A DNA stretch of 64,000 bases, taken from the NCBI RefSeq assembly GCF_009601685.2, contig NZ_CP045701.2, positions 3,534,001-3,598,000 of the forward strand. Reading direction: 5' to 3'. Shown here piece after piece: positions 17,277 through 42,600 of the stretch. Within the stretch, counting starts at the first letter, position 1. Every line of letters starts with the position of its first letter. This stretch comes from Pseudomonas brassicacearum (lineage in GTDB: Bacteria > Pseudomonadota > Gammaproteobacteria > Pseudomonadales > Pseudomonadaceae). A model generated the notes under the pieces. The model was not told where the DNA came from. It saw only the letters and a list, made by a program, of their open reading frames with translations, and made no database searches. Made by a program: the position numbers and the translations under genes.

Positions 17277-18212
17277 ATGAGCAAAAAATTCGCCTTGACC
17301 CCGGAAGAACGTGCGTCCTTTGAAAAGAACGGTTTCATCGGACCGTTCGACGCCTATTCCCCAGAAGAAATGAAAGAGACCTGGAAACGCACCCGCCTGC
17401 GCCTGCTCGACCGCAGTGCCGCGGCGTACCAGGACCTGGATGCGATTTCCGGCGGCACCAACATTGCCAACTACGATCGCCACCTGGACGACGAATTCCT
17501 CGCCAACCACATCTGCCGTCCGCAAATCTGCGACCGCGTCGAAAGCATCCTCGGCCCGGACGTGCTGTGCTGGCGCACCGAGTTTTTCCCTAAATACCCA
17601 GGCGACGAAGGCACCGACTGGCACCAGGCCGACACCTTCGCCAATGCCTCGGGCAAACCGCAGATCCTGTGGCCGGAAAACGAAGACTTCGGCGGCACCA
17701 TTACCGTCTGGACCGCCTTCACCGACGCCAACATCGCCAACGGTTGCCTGCAGTTCATTCCCGGCACCCAGAACAGCATGAACTACGACGAAACCAAGCG
17801 CATGGCCTACGACCCCGATGCCAACAACAGCTCGGTGGTCAAGGATGGCGTGCGGCGCGGTTTCTTCGGCTACGACTATCGCCAGCTGCAGATCGACGAA
17901 AACTGGAAGCCCGATGAAGCCTCTGCCGTGCCGATGCAGATGAAGGCCGGCCAGTTCATCATTTTCTGGTCGACCCTGATGCACGCCTCCTACCCCCACA
18001 GCGGTGAGTCCCAGGACATGCGCATGGGCTTCGCCTCGCGTTATGTACCATCGTTCGTGAAGATCTACCCGGACTCCGACCACATCGAGGAATACGGTGG
18101 ACGTATCAGCCTTGAAAAGTACGGCGCGGTGCAGGTCATCGGCGACACGACACCTGAATACAATCGCCTTGTCACCCACACCACTCGAGGCAAGAAGTTC
18201 GAAGCCGTCTGA
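17277..18212 (+). CDS. syrB2: SyrB2-like non-haem iron halogenase
   Basis: Fe(II)/2-oxoglutarate/chloride-dependent halogenase (311 aa) that chlorinates C4 of Thr tethered to SyrB1. The iron motif reads His116-Gln-Ala118: Ala replaces the Asp/Glu of hydroxylases and leaves room for chloride, at the numbering of SyrB2 itself. The distal His is at about 236 in [10 protein letters not shown], and an Arg of the 2-oxoglutarate site follows in the next 20 residues. Length matches SyrB2 (310 aa). The start was chosen at [11 protein letters not shown], with GGAAAAG just upstream. It lies between syrB1 and syrC in one transcription unit. The chlorinated Thr would enter position 9 of the nonapeptide. 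Confidence 0.95.
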   Translation: MSKKFALTPEERASFEKNGFIGPFDAYSPEEMKETWKRTRLRLLDRSAAAYQDLDAISGGTNIANYDRHLDDEFLANHICRPQICDRVESILGPDVLCWRTEFFPKYPGDEGTDWHQADTFANASGKPQILWPENEDFGGTITVWTAFTDANIANGCLQFIPGTQNSMNYDETKRMAYDPDANNSSVVKDGVRRGFFGYDYRQLQIDENWKPDEASAVPMQMKAGQFIIFWSTLMHASYPHSGESQDMRMGFASRYVPSFVKIYPDSDHIEEYGGRISLEKYGAVQVIGDTTPEYNRLVTHTTRGKKFEAV

Positions 18213-18272
18213 CCTTTTCAATGCCACATGACAGTTGGCATGCGCAACGTGCCTGACAGGAGTCCCCAATCC

Positions 18273-19499
18273 ATGACTATTTCCACCGACGCAGCGACGC
18301 GCCTGTGTGAGACCGTGAGGATGCTTAGGCACCTTGCCATCCATTTGCCCAATCCGATCTGCCTGAGCTTTCTGGCCCAGGGCAATGACGTGGCCCCCGA
18401 CCAGGCCTCCTCCAGCGTGAGAGCCACGGAACGCGCGGTCAGCACCGCATTCGCCAGGATCGGCGTCAAAGCCGTGCAGTACGTGCATGACGGCGAGGCC
18501 CAGCTGTCGTCTTTCGAGATGTTCATCAGCAAGAAAATCTGCCAGGCCCTCGAGTTTGCCTATGACCACTTCGACGACGTCGACAGTGCCAAGGATTTCG
18601 GGCGCCTGGTCAGACACTTCGATTTCAGCGGTGCCGTGCCCGAGGTCGAGACACTGCACCTGATTACCCGCGACAACGTGGCGCTGTCGGTCCATGCCAG
18701 CACCGATCGAAATCGCCCGGCCATCGTCCTCGCCCTGCCCTGCGGCATGCCGTTCGACCTGTGCCGCGATTGGTTCAATGCGCTGAGCGAAAGGTTCTTC
18801 GTGGTCACCTGGGAAACCCGTGGGCTGTTCGGTTCCTGCACCTCGTTCGACCAGTTGTCCGTGGACACCGATGCCCAGGTGGGCGACCTGATCAATGTGA
18901 TGAACCACTATGGCCTGGAGAACGCGCACCTGATGGGTATCTGCGGTGGCGCGGTGATCGCCCTCAGCGCGGCCGCCACCCACCCCGACCGGGTCAATTC
19001 CCTGAGCCTGTGGCACGGCGATTACAACCTGGGGGACAACAGCCTGCGCACTGCCCACCAGCAGAATTTCGAATGGCTGATGGAGTCGGCCGCCGTGGAC
19101 CGCAACGAGGCCAGCGACCTGCAGGCGTTGTTCCTGGATCAGGCGACGCTGGCGACCATTCCGGACTCCATCGCCCATGCGGCGCTCTATCCCTATGTCA
19201 ACGAAGAGTTGTTCTATCGCTATGCGCGACTCAACGATGCGCTGAACAAGACTGAGCTGAGATCACGATTGGAACAGATCAGCGTGCCTACGCTGGTCGT
19301 CGCTGGCGACTGCGATGAAACCACCCACCTTGGTGGTTCCAAGCACATTGCCGAGTCCATCAGTGATGCCTTGTTGCATGTGGAGCGTAATGGCAGCCAT
19401 TTGGCGTTCTTCGAGTCGACCCTGGTTTCGAAGCAGACTGCTTTTCGTTTTCTGGAGTCGGCGCTTGTATCGACGGTGGGATCGGCTCATCTGGCGTGA
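18273..19499 (+). CDS. syrC: SyrC-like aminoacyl shuttle transferase
   Basis: Alpha/beta-hydrolase-fold acyltransferase (408 aa). SyrC carries 4-Cl-Thr from the T domain of SyrB1 to the A-less last module of the synthetase through a cysteine. The nucleophile elbow reads MGICGGAV, with Cys at residue 224 as in SyrC rather than the hydrolase Ser. The start at 18273 was chosen because AGGAG lies ten bases upstream; an earlier in-frame ATG at 18228 has none. Its acceptor is probably T9 of the NRPS ending at 53206. The gene is last in the syrB1-syrB2-syrC unit and is followed by repeats. Confidence 0.9.
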   Translation: MTISTDAATRLCETVRMLRHLAIHLPNPICLSFLAQGNDVAPDQASSSVRATERAVSTAFARIGVKAVQYVHDGEAQLSSFEMFISKKICQALEFAYDHFDDVDSAKDFGRLVRHFDFSGAVPEVETLHLITRDNVALSVHASTDRNRPAIVLALPCGMPFDLCRDWFNALSERFFVVTWETRGLFGSCTSFDQLSVDTDAQVGDLINVMNHYGLENAHLMGICGGAVIALSAAATHPDRVNSLSLWHGDYNLGDNSLRTAHQQNFEWLMESAAVDRNEASDLQALFLDQATLATIPDSIAHAALYPYVNEELFYRYARLNDALNKTELRSRLEQISVPTLVVAGDCDETTHLGGSKHIAESISDALLHVERNGSHLAFFESTLVSKQTAFRFLESALVSTVGSAHLA

Positions 19500-19536
19500 G
19501 GCGAACCCTGGGGATTGGTGGCTTGCGCATTTCGAT

Positions 19537-19694
19537 TTGTGTGTATATCCATTGCTGCGGTAACGGCCACTGACGGCTCCGCTCTTGCAGCGGGTCACTT
19601 TCGAAAAGCGCGAAAGCCGGCCCAGTCGAAAGTAACCAAAGCGCTTTTGCCCCGCCCCAGATCAACGTCCTCCCCGAGGCGGCCTGATAGCCGA
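19537..19694. repeat. Truncated copy of the MITE-like element
   Basis: It begins TGTGTGTATATCC, has GGTAACGGC after a short variable stretch, shares GCCGGCCCAGTC and GGCGGCCTGATAGCCG with the element at 14891-15188, and lacks the matching right end. Confidence 0.6.
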
Positions 19695-19734
19695 CCGGAC
19701 TCTTCCGGTCGTACACCCATCAGATATCAGATCT

Positions 19735-19826
19735 GTGGGAGCAAAGCTTGCTCGCGATGGCGATGGCTCGGTCGATGAAGATGTTGGATGTGCCGGCCTC
19801 TTCGCGAGCAGGCTCGCTCTCACAGG
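19735..19826. repeat. REP pair (REPIN-like), copy 1
   Basis: Two inverted REP units, GTGGGAGCAAAGCTTGCTCGC and GCGAGCAGGCTCGCTCTCAC, flank a 40-base spacer that is almost identical to that of copy 2. Confidence 0.7.
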
Positions 19827-19870
19827 GAGACTGGGGTGCACATGAATTTTGTGTCCGCTGAAAATCCAGT

Positions 19871-19957
19871 GTGGGAGCAAGCTTGCTCGCGATGGCGGTG
19901 GCCCAGTCGATGAAGATGTCGGATGTGCCGGCCTCTTCGCGAGCAAGCTCCCACAGG
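19871..19957. repeat. REP pair (REPIN-like), copy 2
   Basis: GTGGGAGCAAGCTTGCTCGC and its inverted partner GCGAGCAAGCTCCCAC flank a spacer containing GATGAAGATGTCGGATGTGC. A tandem neighbour of copy 1, probably by local duplication. Confidence 0.75.
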
Positions 19958-20021
19958 TCTACCAATAACCATCAATCCCGTGGGCACCGCAAATCATTCC
20001 AAGGTACGAGCGCGGTCAACA

Positions 20022-20633
20022 TCAAGCAACCATATGCTTCTCACGATGGAACTCAAGATACAACACCGTCCGGTGAGCCCTGGACGCATTGACCGCAAAG
20101 TGGTCCAGGGACCCATCGAAAATCACCAGATTGCCATTGGTGCTCTGGTTGAAACTTCCGTTGACGTTGAGGTAGGCATAGTTCTGCGTGGTAGGCGCAT
20201 CGATGGTCAGTTGCATATGCAGCAGCCCCTCCTCCCAAGTGCCGGTATGAGAGTGAGTACCGAGGAACACATTGGGCTCCATCCGCAACAAAGCGCAAAG
20301 CTTGATACCAGGAATCTTGCTCAGCAGTTCGATAGTCCCGGGCATGGCATCGCGGGCGTAGGGGATCGGAGTGTCGTAGGCCACCAGACCGTATTGGGTC
20401 CACTCCGGCATGATATCCATGTCATCACCCCATCCCCAGAGCCAGCCATACTCCCCCCCAGCCGCCATGTGAGCGTCGATCTCCTCGACGATCTCGGCGA
20501 TCTGCTTGCCCACGCGGTTGATCGTCAGGGTCGGCGCATTGAGGGCCAGAAATTCCTCGCGGATCACTTCCCAGTTGTCGGCCAGGTGCTTGAGTTGCGG
20601 AAAACGGCAGGGATCATAAAACGACGGGCGCAT
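20022..20633 (-). CDS. Aspartyl/asparaginyl beta-hydroxylase-family protein
   Basis: Predicted Fe(II)/2-oxoglutarate oxygenase of 203 aa. Family marks: HSH in FLGTHSHTGTWEEG (His127/His129), LHMQLTID, then FDGSLDHFAVNAS (His178) and Arg188, the pattern of aspartyl/asparaginyl hydroxylases and LpxO-like enzymes. The start at 20633 follows AGGAG; a longer frame upstream would run into the MFS gene. It is the third gene of a minus operon with a JmjC/cupin protein and an MFS transporter. The SyrP-like enzyme already covers Asp8, so this may hydroxylate another residue or the fatty acyl tail; relatives such as cormycin and pseudomycin carry 3,4-dihydroxy acids (inference). Confidence 0.75.
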   Translation of the reverse strand: MRPSFYDPCRFPQLKHLADNWEVIREEFLALNAPTLTINRVGKQIAEIVEEIDAHMAAGGEYGWLWGWGDDMDIMPEWTQYGLVAYDTPIPYARDAMPGTIELLSKIPGIKLCALLRMEPNVFLGTHSHTGTWEEGLLHMQLTIDAPTTQNYAYLNVNGSFNQSTNGNLVIFDGSLDHFAVNASRAHRTVLYLEFHREKHMVA

Positions 20634-20788
20634 AGGTACTCCTTTTATTGAGGTTGTCGATTCCGCTGGCAAAGCCAGATGGTCCTGTCCGCCGGCTGCT
20701 TGGGGCGTAGCAGGAGAGCCTGCCAAGGGTGACGCAGCGGGCGTGGCCTGTCTGTCACGGGAATCAGGTACACCGGGGTCAACCGGCA

Positions 20789-22159
20789 TTACAGGGGCTC
20801 GACCTGGGGGTCTTCGATCATTCGCGGGGCGGCCATCGGCGCTGGCGGCTCGTCCAGTCGACGCATCGGTCCGTAGAGCAAGACGCTCAATGGCAGCAAC
20901 GCGAACAATCCGCCGGCCACCACGAACAGCAGCCCCACGCCACGCCCCGGCCCCACGCCCAGCCAGTGCCCGATCGAGTCGGCGTAAAGGCCGCCGGGCA
21001 TCAGTGCCGGCTGGAACCAATGATCCACCAGGAAACCGCCGATGATCACCGCCAGGCTGGTGGTGGCGATGGTCAACATGCTGATCAACGCAAACACGCT
21101 GGCACGGTTATCCGCAGGGATCCTGCGCATCCATAGTGAGTTCACGCTGGCGTCGGCAATGCTCGCCATGGTGATCGCGACAAAGGCCAGCGCGCAGTAG
21201 GCGAAAGCCTGCGAGACCAGCCCCAAGGCGACGATACAGGCTGCCAGCAACAGATCGGCCACCGCTACCAGCACCATCAACCGACGTGGATTGCCCATCG
21301 AAATCAGCAGTCCCGCGCCAGCGAGGCCGCCCAGCGCCGCCCAAGTATAGGCCATCCCCAAGGCTTGACTGCCCAGGGTCGACAACAGCAACGGCGTCAT
21401 CATCAAGGTAGCCAGTGACAACAGCGCCATGCGCATCATGGTGTAGACCAGCAGCCCGGCCATCAGCCGCTGGGCGACAAAGAACTTCAGCGCCGCGGCG
21501 ACATTCCCCAGTGCCCCGCCGAACACCGTGCCTTTTGGCGCGTCGTCCTCGCGCCCCGGCGCCCCTCGTACATGGGAGAACGCCTTGATCACCAGCAAGG
21601 TGCCGGAGCAGAAGGTCATCAAGTCCACCGCCAGGATCGTCACCAGCCCGGCACTGGCCATGATCGCCCCCGCCAGCAGCGGCGCCACCAGGGCCGAAGC
21701 ATTCTTGCTGATACTGATCAATCCCGAGGCGCGGGTGAACTTGTCGGGCGCGACAATCGTACTGACAGCCGCCTGATAGGCCGGCTTGCGAAAGGCGCCG
21801 ACAATCGACGCCAGGCAATTGAAAATGTACAGGTGCAGCGGTTCCAGGCGTTCGAACCAGAGCAACGCCATGACACCCAGGAGCAACACCGCCAGGGTCA
21901 CATCGCAACAGACAATGATCACCCGGTGGCTGATCCGGTCGGCCAGGCCACCCGCCAAAGGCAGGAACAGCACCGCCGGCAGTGTCGCCGCCAGCACCAC
22001 GTTGGCGAAGGCCACCGCCGAACCGGTGTGGTTGTACACCCAGACGCCCAGGGCGAATTCCATCAGCGCCGTGCCCACCAGCGCCAGCGACTCGCCGCAC
22101 CAGAGAAAATAGAAACCGCGCCCCAGGTCAAAACCCCGGCGGCCGCTCCCCACGCTCAT
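20789..22159 (-). CDS. MFS transporter
   Basis: Twelve-helix major facilitator of 456 aa with the loop motif GGLADRISHR between helices 2 and 3, resembling the MFS_3/EntS-type exporters. Its ATG overlaps the stop of the upstream JmjC/cupin gene (ATGA at 22156-22159), so the two are translationally coupled. The C-terminal tail is short and hydrophilic. Probable role: export of, or self-protection against, one of the lipopeptides or an intermediate; the substrate cannot be read from sequence. 155 bases separate it from the downstream hydroxylase gene. Confidence 0.82.
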   Translation of the reverse strand: MSVGSGRRGFDLGRGFYFLWCGESLALVGTALMEFALGVWVYNHTGSAVAFANVVLAATLPAVLFLPLAGGLADRISHRVIIVCCDVTLAVLLLGVMALLWFERLEPLHLYIFNCLASIVGAFRKPAYQAAVSTIVAPDKFTRASGLISISKNASALVAPLLAGAIMASAGLVTILAVDLMTFCSGTLLVIKAFSHVRGAPGREDDAPKGTVFGGALGNVAAALKFFVAQRLMAGLLVYTMMRMALLSLATLMMTPLLLSTLGSQALGMAYTWAALGGLAGAGLLISMGNPRRLMVLVAVADLLLAACIVALGLVSQAFAYCALAFVAITMASIADASVNSLWMRRIPADNRASVFALISMLTIATTSLAVIIGGFLVDHWFQPALMPGGLYADSIGHWLGVGPGRGVGLLFVVAGGLFALLPLSVLLYGPMRRLDEPPAPMAAPRMIEDPQVEPL

Positions 22160-23160
22160 GGGCGCACATCGCGAGGCGTGACGACACCGATCAACTTGTC
22201 CAGTAGCCGATAGGCCAGAGAATAGAGCACCGCGCCAAACACCAACGGCGCAAAACGGGAAAACAGATAGGTCCGCAACACCCGCCTGGCGATGGGCGAG
22301 CTGATGTTGCCACTGACGTGCAAGGGCGTCGGGAACGTCGCCGCGACGGTGGCGCCAAATTCATCGTCCATCGACTGCACGGCGTGCCACCAGTAGACCG
22401 GGATGTACAACGCATCCCCCGGTTCCACCACCGTGCGCAACGCCCGCAACGCGCGAGTGCCCGGGAAGCGCCCGGTGTCGATGTCGTACAGGTAGCCGGC
22501 CTCCTCGATCACCGGGCGCAAGGCCCGCCAACTGGCTTCGTCCGGTGGCAACAACAGTACCTCCTTGGCGCCGACGACTTGGGCCATGAAGGTTTCATCG
22601 ACGACATGGAAATGCCAATCGGTATAAGAGTTGCGGTACAGGAAGCTGCGATGGGGCGGATAGTGCCGGGACTTGCCCAACTGCGGCATGAACGGTAACC
22701 CACCGACGTCTTCCTTCATCTGTTCGATGGCCGAGCCTTCGGAGAACCGGCAACTGTCGGCCACCAACGGCGTATCGCCCTCGCTCAGGTCGTCGAGAAA
22801 CTGGTGGAACGGCACTTCCCGATAGACCGTGTTGGCGTACTCGGTCAGCTCGGCCTTGACGTGTGGATTGGACCAGCCGATGACTTCGGAAACGATCTGC
22901 GAGCGCACCACCACCGCACTATTGCGCGAGTGCGCCTTGAGGTAGTCCAGGTGCTGCCATTTGTGAAAAGCCGGCCAATGCCGTACCGCATTCTTAACCA
23001 GGCAGGGACGGTTGCGATTGACGTAGCGGCGAGTGAATTCCTCTTTGGAAATCGCCAGCGCATCGATCACATCGACCGCACCTGCCTGCGGGTGATTGGG
23101 AAAGCGGGACAAGCTCCAGAACTTCGTCGCTGGGCGGTCTGATTCGGCGGTTAATGGCAT
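22156..23160 (-). CDS. JmjC/cupin-8-type oxygenase-like protein
   Basis: 334-aa protein of the cupin-8/JmjC group of iron- and 2-oxoglutarate-dependent oxygenases. The barrel contains WHFHVVDETF (residues 182-191), QVVGAKEVLLLPP, and PGDALYIPVYWWHAV with the distal His259. The first part of the metal site is not a plain HxD, so the metal ligands are uncertain (His183, His185 or Asp188). A hydrophobic C-terminal stretch (about residues 285-325) may lie against or in the membrane. The start at 23160 has GAGGG upstream; a GTG seven codons earlier is less likely. First gene of the minus operon, divergent from the nonapeptide NRPS. Possible tailoring hydroxylase. Confidence 0.72.
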   Translation of the reverse strand: MPLTAESDRPATKFWSLSRFPNHPQAGAVDVIDALAISKEEFTRRYVNRNRPCLVKNAVRHWPAFHKWQHLDYLKAHSRNSAVVVRSQIVSEVIGWSNPHVKAELTEYANTVYREVPFHQFLDDLSEGDTPLVADSCRFSEGSAIEQMKEDVGGLPFMPQLGKSRHYPPHRSFLYRNSYTDWHFHVVDETFMAQVVGAKEVLLLPPDEASWRALRPVIEEAGYLYDIDTGRFPGTRALRALRTVVEPGDALYIPVYWWHAVQSMDDEFGATVAATFPTPLHVSGNISSPIARRVLRTYLFSRFAPLVFGAVLYSLAYRLLDKLIGVVTPRDVRP

Positions 23161-23520
23161 TTTCGACCCTCGCAAGCACACTCAGGGCCGTTGGTATAAC
23201 AGACTCGCGCGACCACGCCCAAGCGCCGCAAAGCCGCGCTCCGCGCTGTTGTCCCTGCTTCCCATGACAGACATCCCAAGGCGGATGCTCTAATTTTTTC
23301 TCACTTTGTGAAGGGATGTCAGGCGCAGCCGAACGGCAGATCGGGACCCTCGACGGCTCGCACCGCAGCCTTCGCCACCCCGTCGCCCCAACGCTTAACA
23401 CCACCCCCGATGTCCTTCTCCACGGCTATTGATTCCGCCGACTGGCAGTCGTCCACGCCTTCACCACTGCCATTCGAACGGAGAAAAACCTCAATTGATT
23501 CTGCAAGCAGGTGCTCCGAA
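23161..23520. other. Divergent promoter region between JmjC operon and nonapeptide NRPS
   Basis: 360 bases. It holds a perfect syr-syp-like box at 23250-23269 and, for the minus operon, a possible -10 (GTTATACC on the minus strand, 23193-23200). The frame of the NRPS stays open upstream through 23308, but only the ATG at 23521 has a ribosome site. Confidence 0.6.
23250..23294 (+). promoter_or_regulatory. syr-syp-like box and -10 element for the nonapeptide NRPS
   Basis: TGTC-N12-GACA (23250-23269) followed by GAC, 16 bases and TCTAAT (23289-23294). Both half-sites are perfect. The start codon lies about 225 bases downstream, a long leader. The box reads the same on both strands, so it could also influence the divergent operon, though no -10 is seen at the matching distance there. 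Confidence 0.65.
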
Positions 23521-39631
<16,111 letters not shown>

Positions 39632-39639
<8 letters not shown>

Positions 39640-42600
39640 TAAATTGAACGAACATAACGATAGTCTCGACCAGTTGAAACGTGCCGCACTGCTGCGACTG
39701 CTCAAGCAACGCGGTGCCACGCGGGTCATCGAAACCGTTGCCGACGACATGCCCGGCGTCGACCGCGACGCCCCGCTGGCGCTGTCGTTCGCCCAGCAGC
39801 GGCTGTGGTTTCTCGACCAGTTGGACCCGACCGCCAGCGCCGCCTATCACATGCCCGCCTCGCTGTTGCTACAGGGCGCACTCGACCAGGCTGCCCTCAA
39901 GGCCGCCCTCGATCGCCTGGTGGCGCGGCATGAAAGCCTGCGCACCACCTTCCGCCGCGAGGGCGAGCAGCCGGTGCAAGTCATCGCCCCGGCCGATTGC
40001 GGCTTCAGCCTCGAGACCCATGACCTGCGCCATCTGCCCCGGGAGCAGGCCGACACGCAGGCCTCGCACCTGAGCGAAAACGCCGCCGCGGCGCCGTTCG
40101 ACCTGCTGCGCGGACCGCTGATCCGCGGCACCCTGCTGCGCCTGGCCGACGACGAACACACGTTGCTGATCACCCAGCATCACATCATCTCGGACGGCTG
40201 GTCCATCGGCATCTTGGTCAAGGAATTCGCAAGCTTGTACCAGGCGTTCAGCGCCGGGCAGCCTGATCCGCTGCCACCGCTGACCCGGCAATACGCCGAC
40301 TATGCGGCCTGGCAACGCCAACACCTAGAAGGCGAGCGCCTGGTGCGACAAGTGGAATTCTGGCGCGCCCACCTGGCCGGCGCCCCGGCCCTGCTTTCGT
40401 TGCCAACCGACCGGGCCCGCCCGGCGGTGCAGAGCTACCGCGGCGAAACCCTGGGCTTCGACCTGCCGGCATCACTGTCTACCGCCATCGTCCAGTTCGC
40501 CCAATCCCGCGCGGCGACCCCCTTCATGACCTTGATGGCCGCCTGGGCGGTCTTGCTGGCGCGCATCAGTGGCCAACAGGACCTGGTGATCGGCACCGTC
40601 GCCGCCAACCGTGACCGCCACGACGTACAGTCGCTGATCGGTTTCTTCGTCAACACCCTGGCCCTGCGCGTGCGCCTGGACGCCAACCCGACCCTCGACC
40701 AGGTACTGCAGCAAGTCAAGGGACTGATGCTGGAATCCTCCACCCAGCAGGACACCCCGTTCGAACTGGTGGTCGAGGCCCTCAAACCGCCGCGCAGCGC
40801 CAGCTACAGCCCCGTGTTCCAGACCATGCTCTACACCAACGCTGGAGGCACCGGGGGACAGTTGCAATTGCCGGGGCTGAACCTGGAGTTCCTGCCCTCG
40901 CGCAAGGACAACACCCAGCACGACCTGTCCCTGCACATCGACGAAGGCGGCCCGAGCCTGTCCTGCAGCCTGTCGTATTCCACCGCACTGTTCGACGCCG
41001 CCACCATCGAGCGCCTCGCCGCGCGTTTCGAGCGCCTGTTGCGCTGCTTCACCGAAGCCCCGGACACCCGTATCGGCGCCCTGGAACTGGACGCGACACT
41101 GATCTTGCCCGAGGTAAAGGCCCTTGTGCCCGTGCCGGAACGGCTGCCGCTGTCCTTTCACCAGGAGCGGATGTGGTTCGTCGACACGTTTGAAACCGGC
41201 TACCTGTACGACGCCAACCCGGTCTACCACAACATTGCGTTGCTGCTGGAGCTGACCGGCGAAATCAATCAACCGGCCCTGCAAACCGCCCTCGACGGCT
41301 TGCTGGCCCGCCACGACATCCTGCGCTGCAGGGTGTTGAGCGACGGTAGCAGTGCCTGGCAACAATTCGACGGCCCGGCCACCCTGGCCCTCGAACGGAT
41401 CCAGGCCGGCCCCCACGACCTGTCGGACCAGGCCCTGGCGGCCACCCGTCGCCCGTTGAACATGAATGGCGGCAGCCTGGTGCGTGCCAGCCTGGTACAA
41501 GCCAGCGATCAGCACGCGATCCTGGCCATCGCCGTGCACCATCTGCTGGCCGACCGCAGCGCCATGCAACTACTCAAGCGCGACCTGCTGGCCCTCTATG
41601 AAGCCGCCTGCGCCGAACGCAGCGCCGAGCTGCCAACCTTGCCGTTGAGCTATGGCGACTTTGCCGCCTGGCAACGCCACCTGCCGGCCACCGTGCTGGA
41701 AAACCTGCGCGCCTACTGGGCCTATCAACTGCGTGGCAAGCTGCAAGCCCTGGAACTGCCGCTGAATCGACCCCGGGCGGCGGTGCATGTATTTGCCGAA
41801 GCCACCCACGGCTTCACCCTCGAACCGGCGCTGGCACGGCGCCTTGAAGCCCTGGCCCGTGAAGTCGGCGTGAGCAGTGACAGCCTGGCCCTGAGCGCAT
41901 TCACCGCCCTGTTGCGCCGCTACGCCGGCCACGATGAAGTGGTGATCGGCACTACGGCCGCTTGCCGTGAACCGGCCCTGCGGGATGTCGTCGGGCCGCT
42001 GGACAACCTGCTGGTCATGCGCGGCCAGTGCGACAGCAACACAACCTTGCAACAGCTCTGGGAGCAGACCGCCAACAACCTGACCCAGGGCCTGCGCCAC
42101 CGGCACATGCAGTTCGACCAATTGGTCCTGGCCCTCAACCCGGCCAAGGACATGAGCCGCACCGCGCTGTTCGATGTGCTCTTCAATTTCCAGCGCACCA
42201 CCGAGCACAACGCACCGGTGGCGGGTCTGGCGGTCACTACCCTGGAAACCAACCTGGGTTACGGCAAGAACGACCTGCACCTGCTGATCACGGCCGATGA
42301 GTCACATTGGGCCGGGCACCTGGTGTACAACGCGCAATTCTTCGACGCGGCGTTCATCCAGCAGCTGATGCGCCATTACGTGCGCCTGCTGGAAGCGTAC
42401 GTGGCGGATTCGCAGCTGCGTGTCGACGACGTCCCGCTACTGGATGCCGCCGAACGCCAGCGGCAGATCCTCGACTTCAACGACAGCGAAGCGGCCTGGC
42501 CCGATACCCTGACCCTGCATCAGATTTTCGAGGAACAGGCACGCCAATACCCGGAACGCATCGCTGTCAATCTGGGTGAGGAGCGGCTGACCTATCGACA

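Larger units (their letters stand above)
19500..20021. other. Repeat-filled gap between convergent syrC and hydroxylase genes
   Basis: 522 bases without a gene. It contains a truncated copy of the MITE-like element, then two back-to-back REP pairs. The REP hairpins may stop transcription from both sides, since the flanking genes converge. Confidence 0.7.

Noticed and set aside
17247..19178. 643-codon open frame antisense to syrB2 and syrC
   Set aside because: The plus-strand proteins are well-conserved enzymes with intact catalytic residues; the antisense product is His/Gly/Val-rich composition without a fold signature.
23308..23520. 71-residue N-terminal extension of the first nonapeptide NRPS
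   Set aside because: The frame is open but no start in it has a ribosome site, the extension is unlike C-domain N-termini, and ATG 23521 has AGGTG at a good distance.
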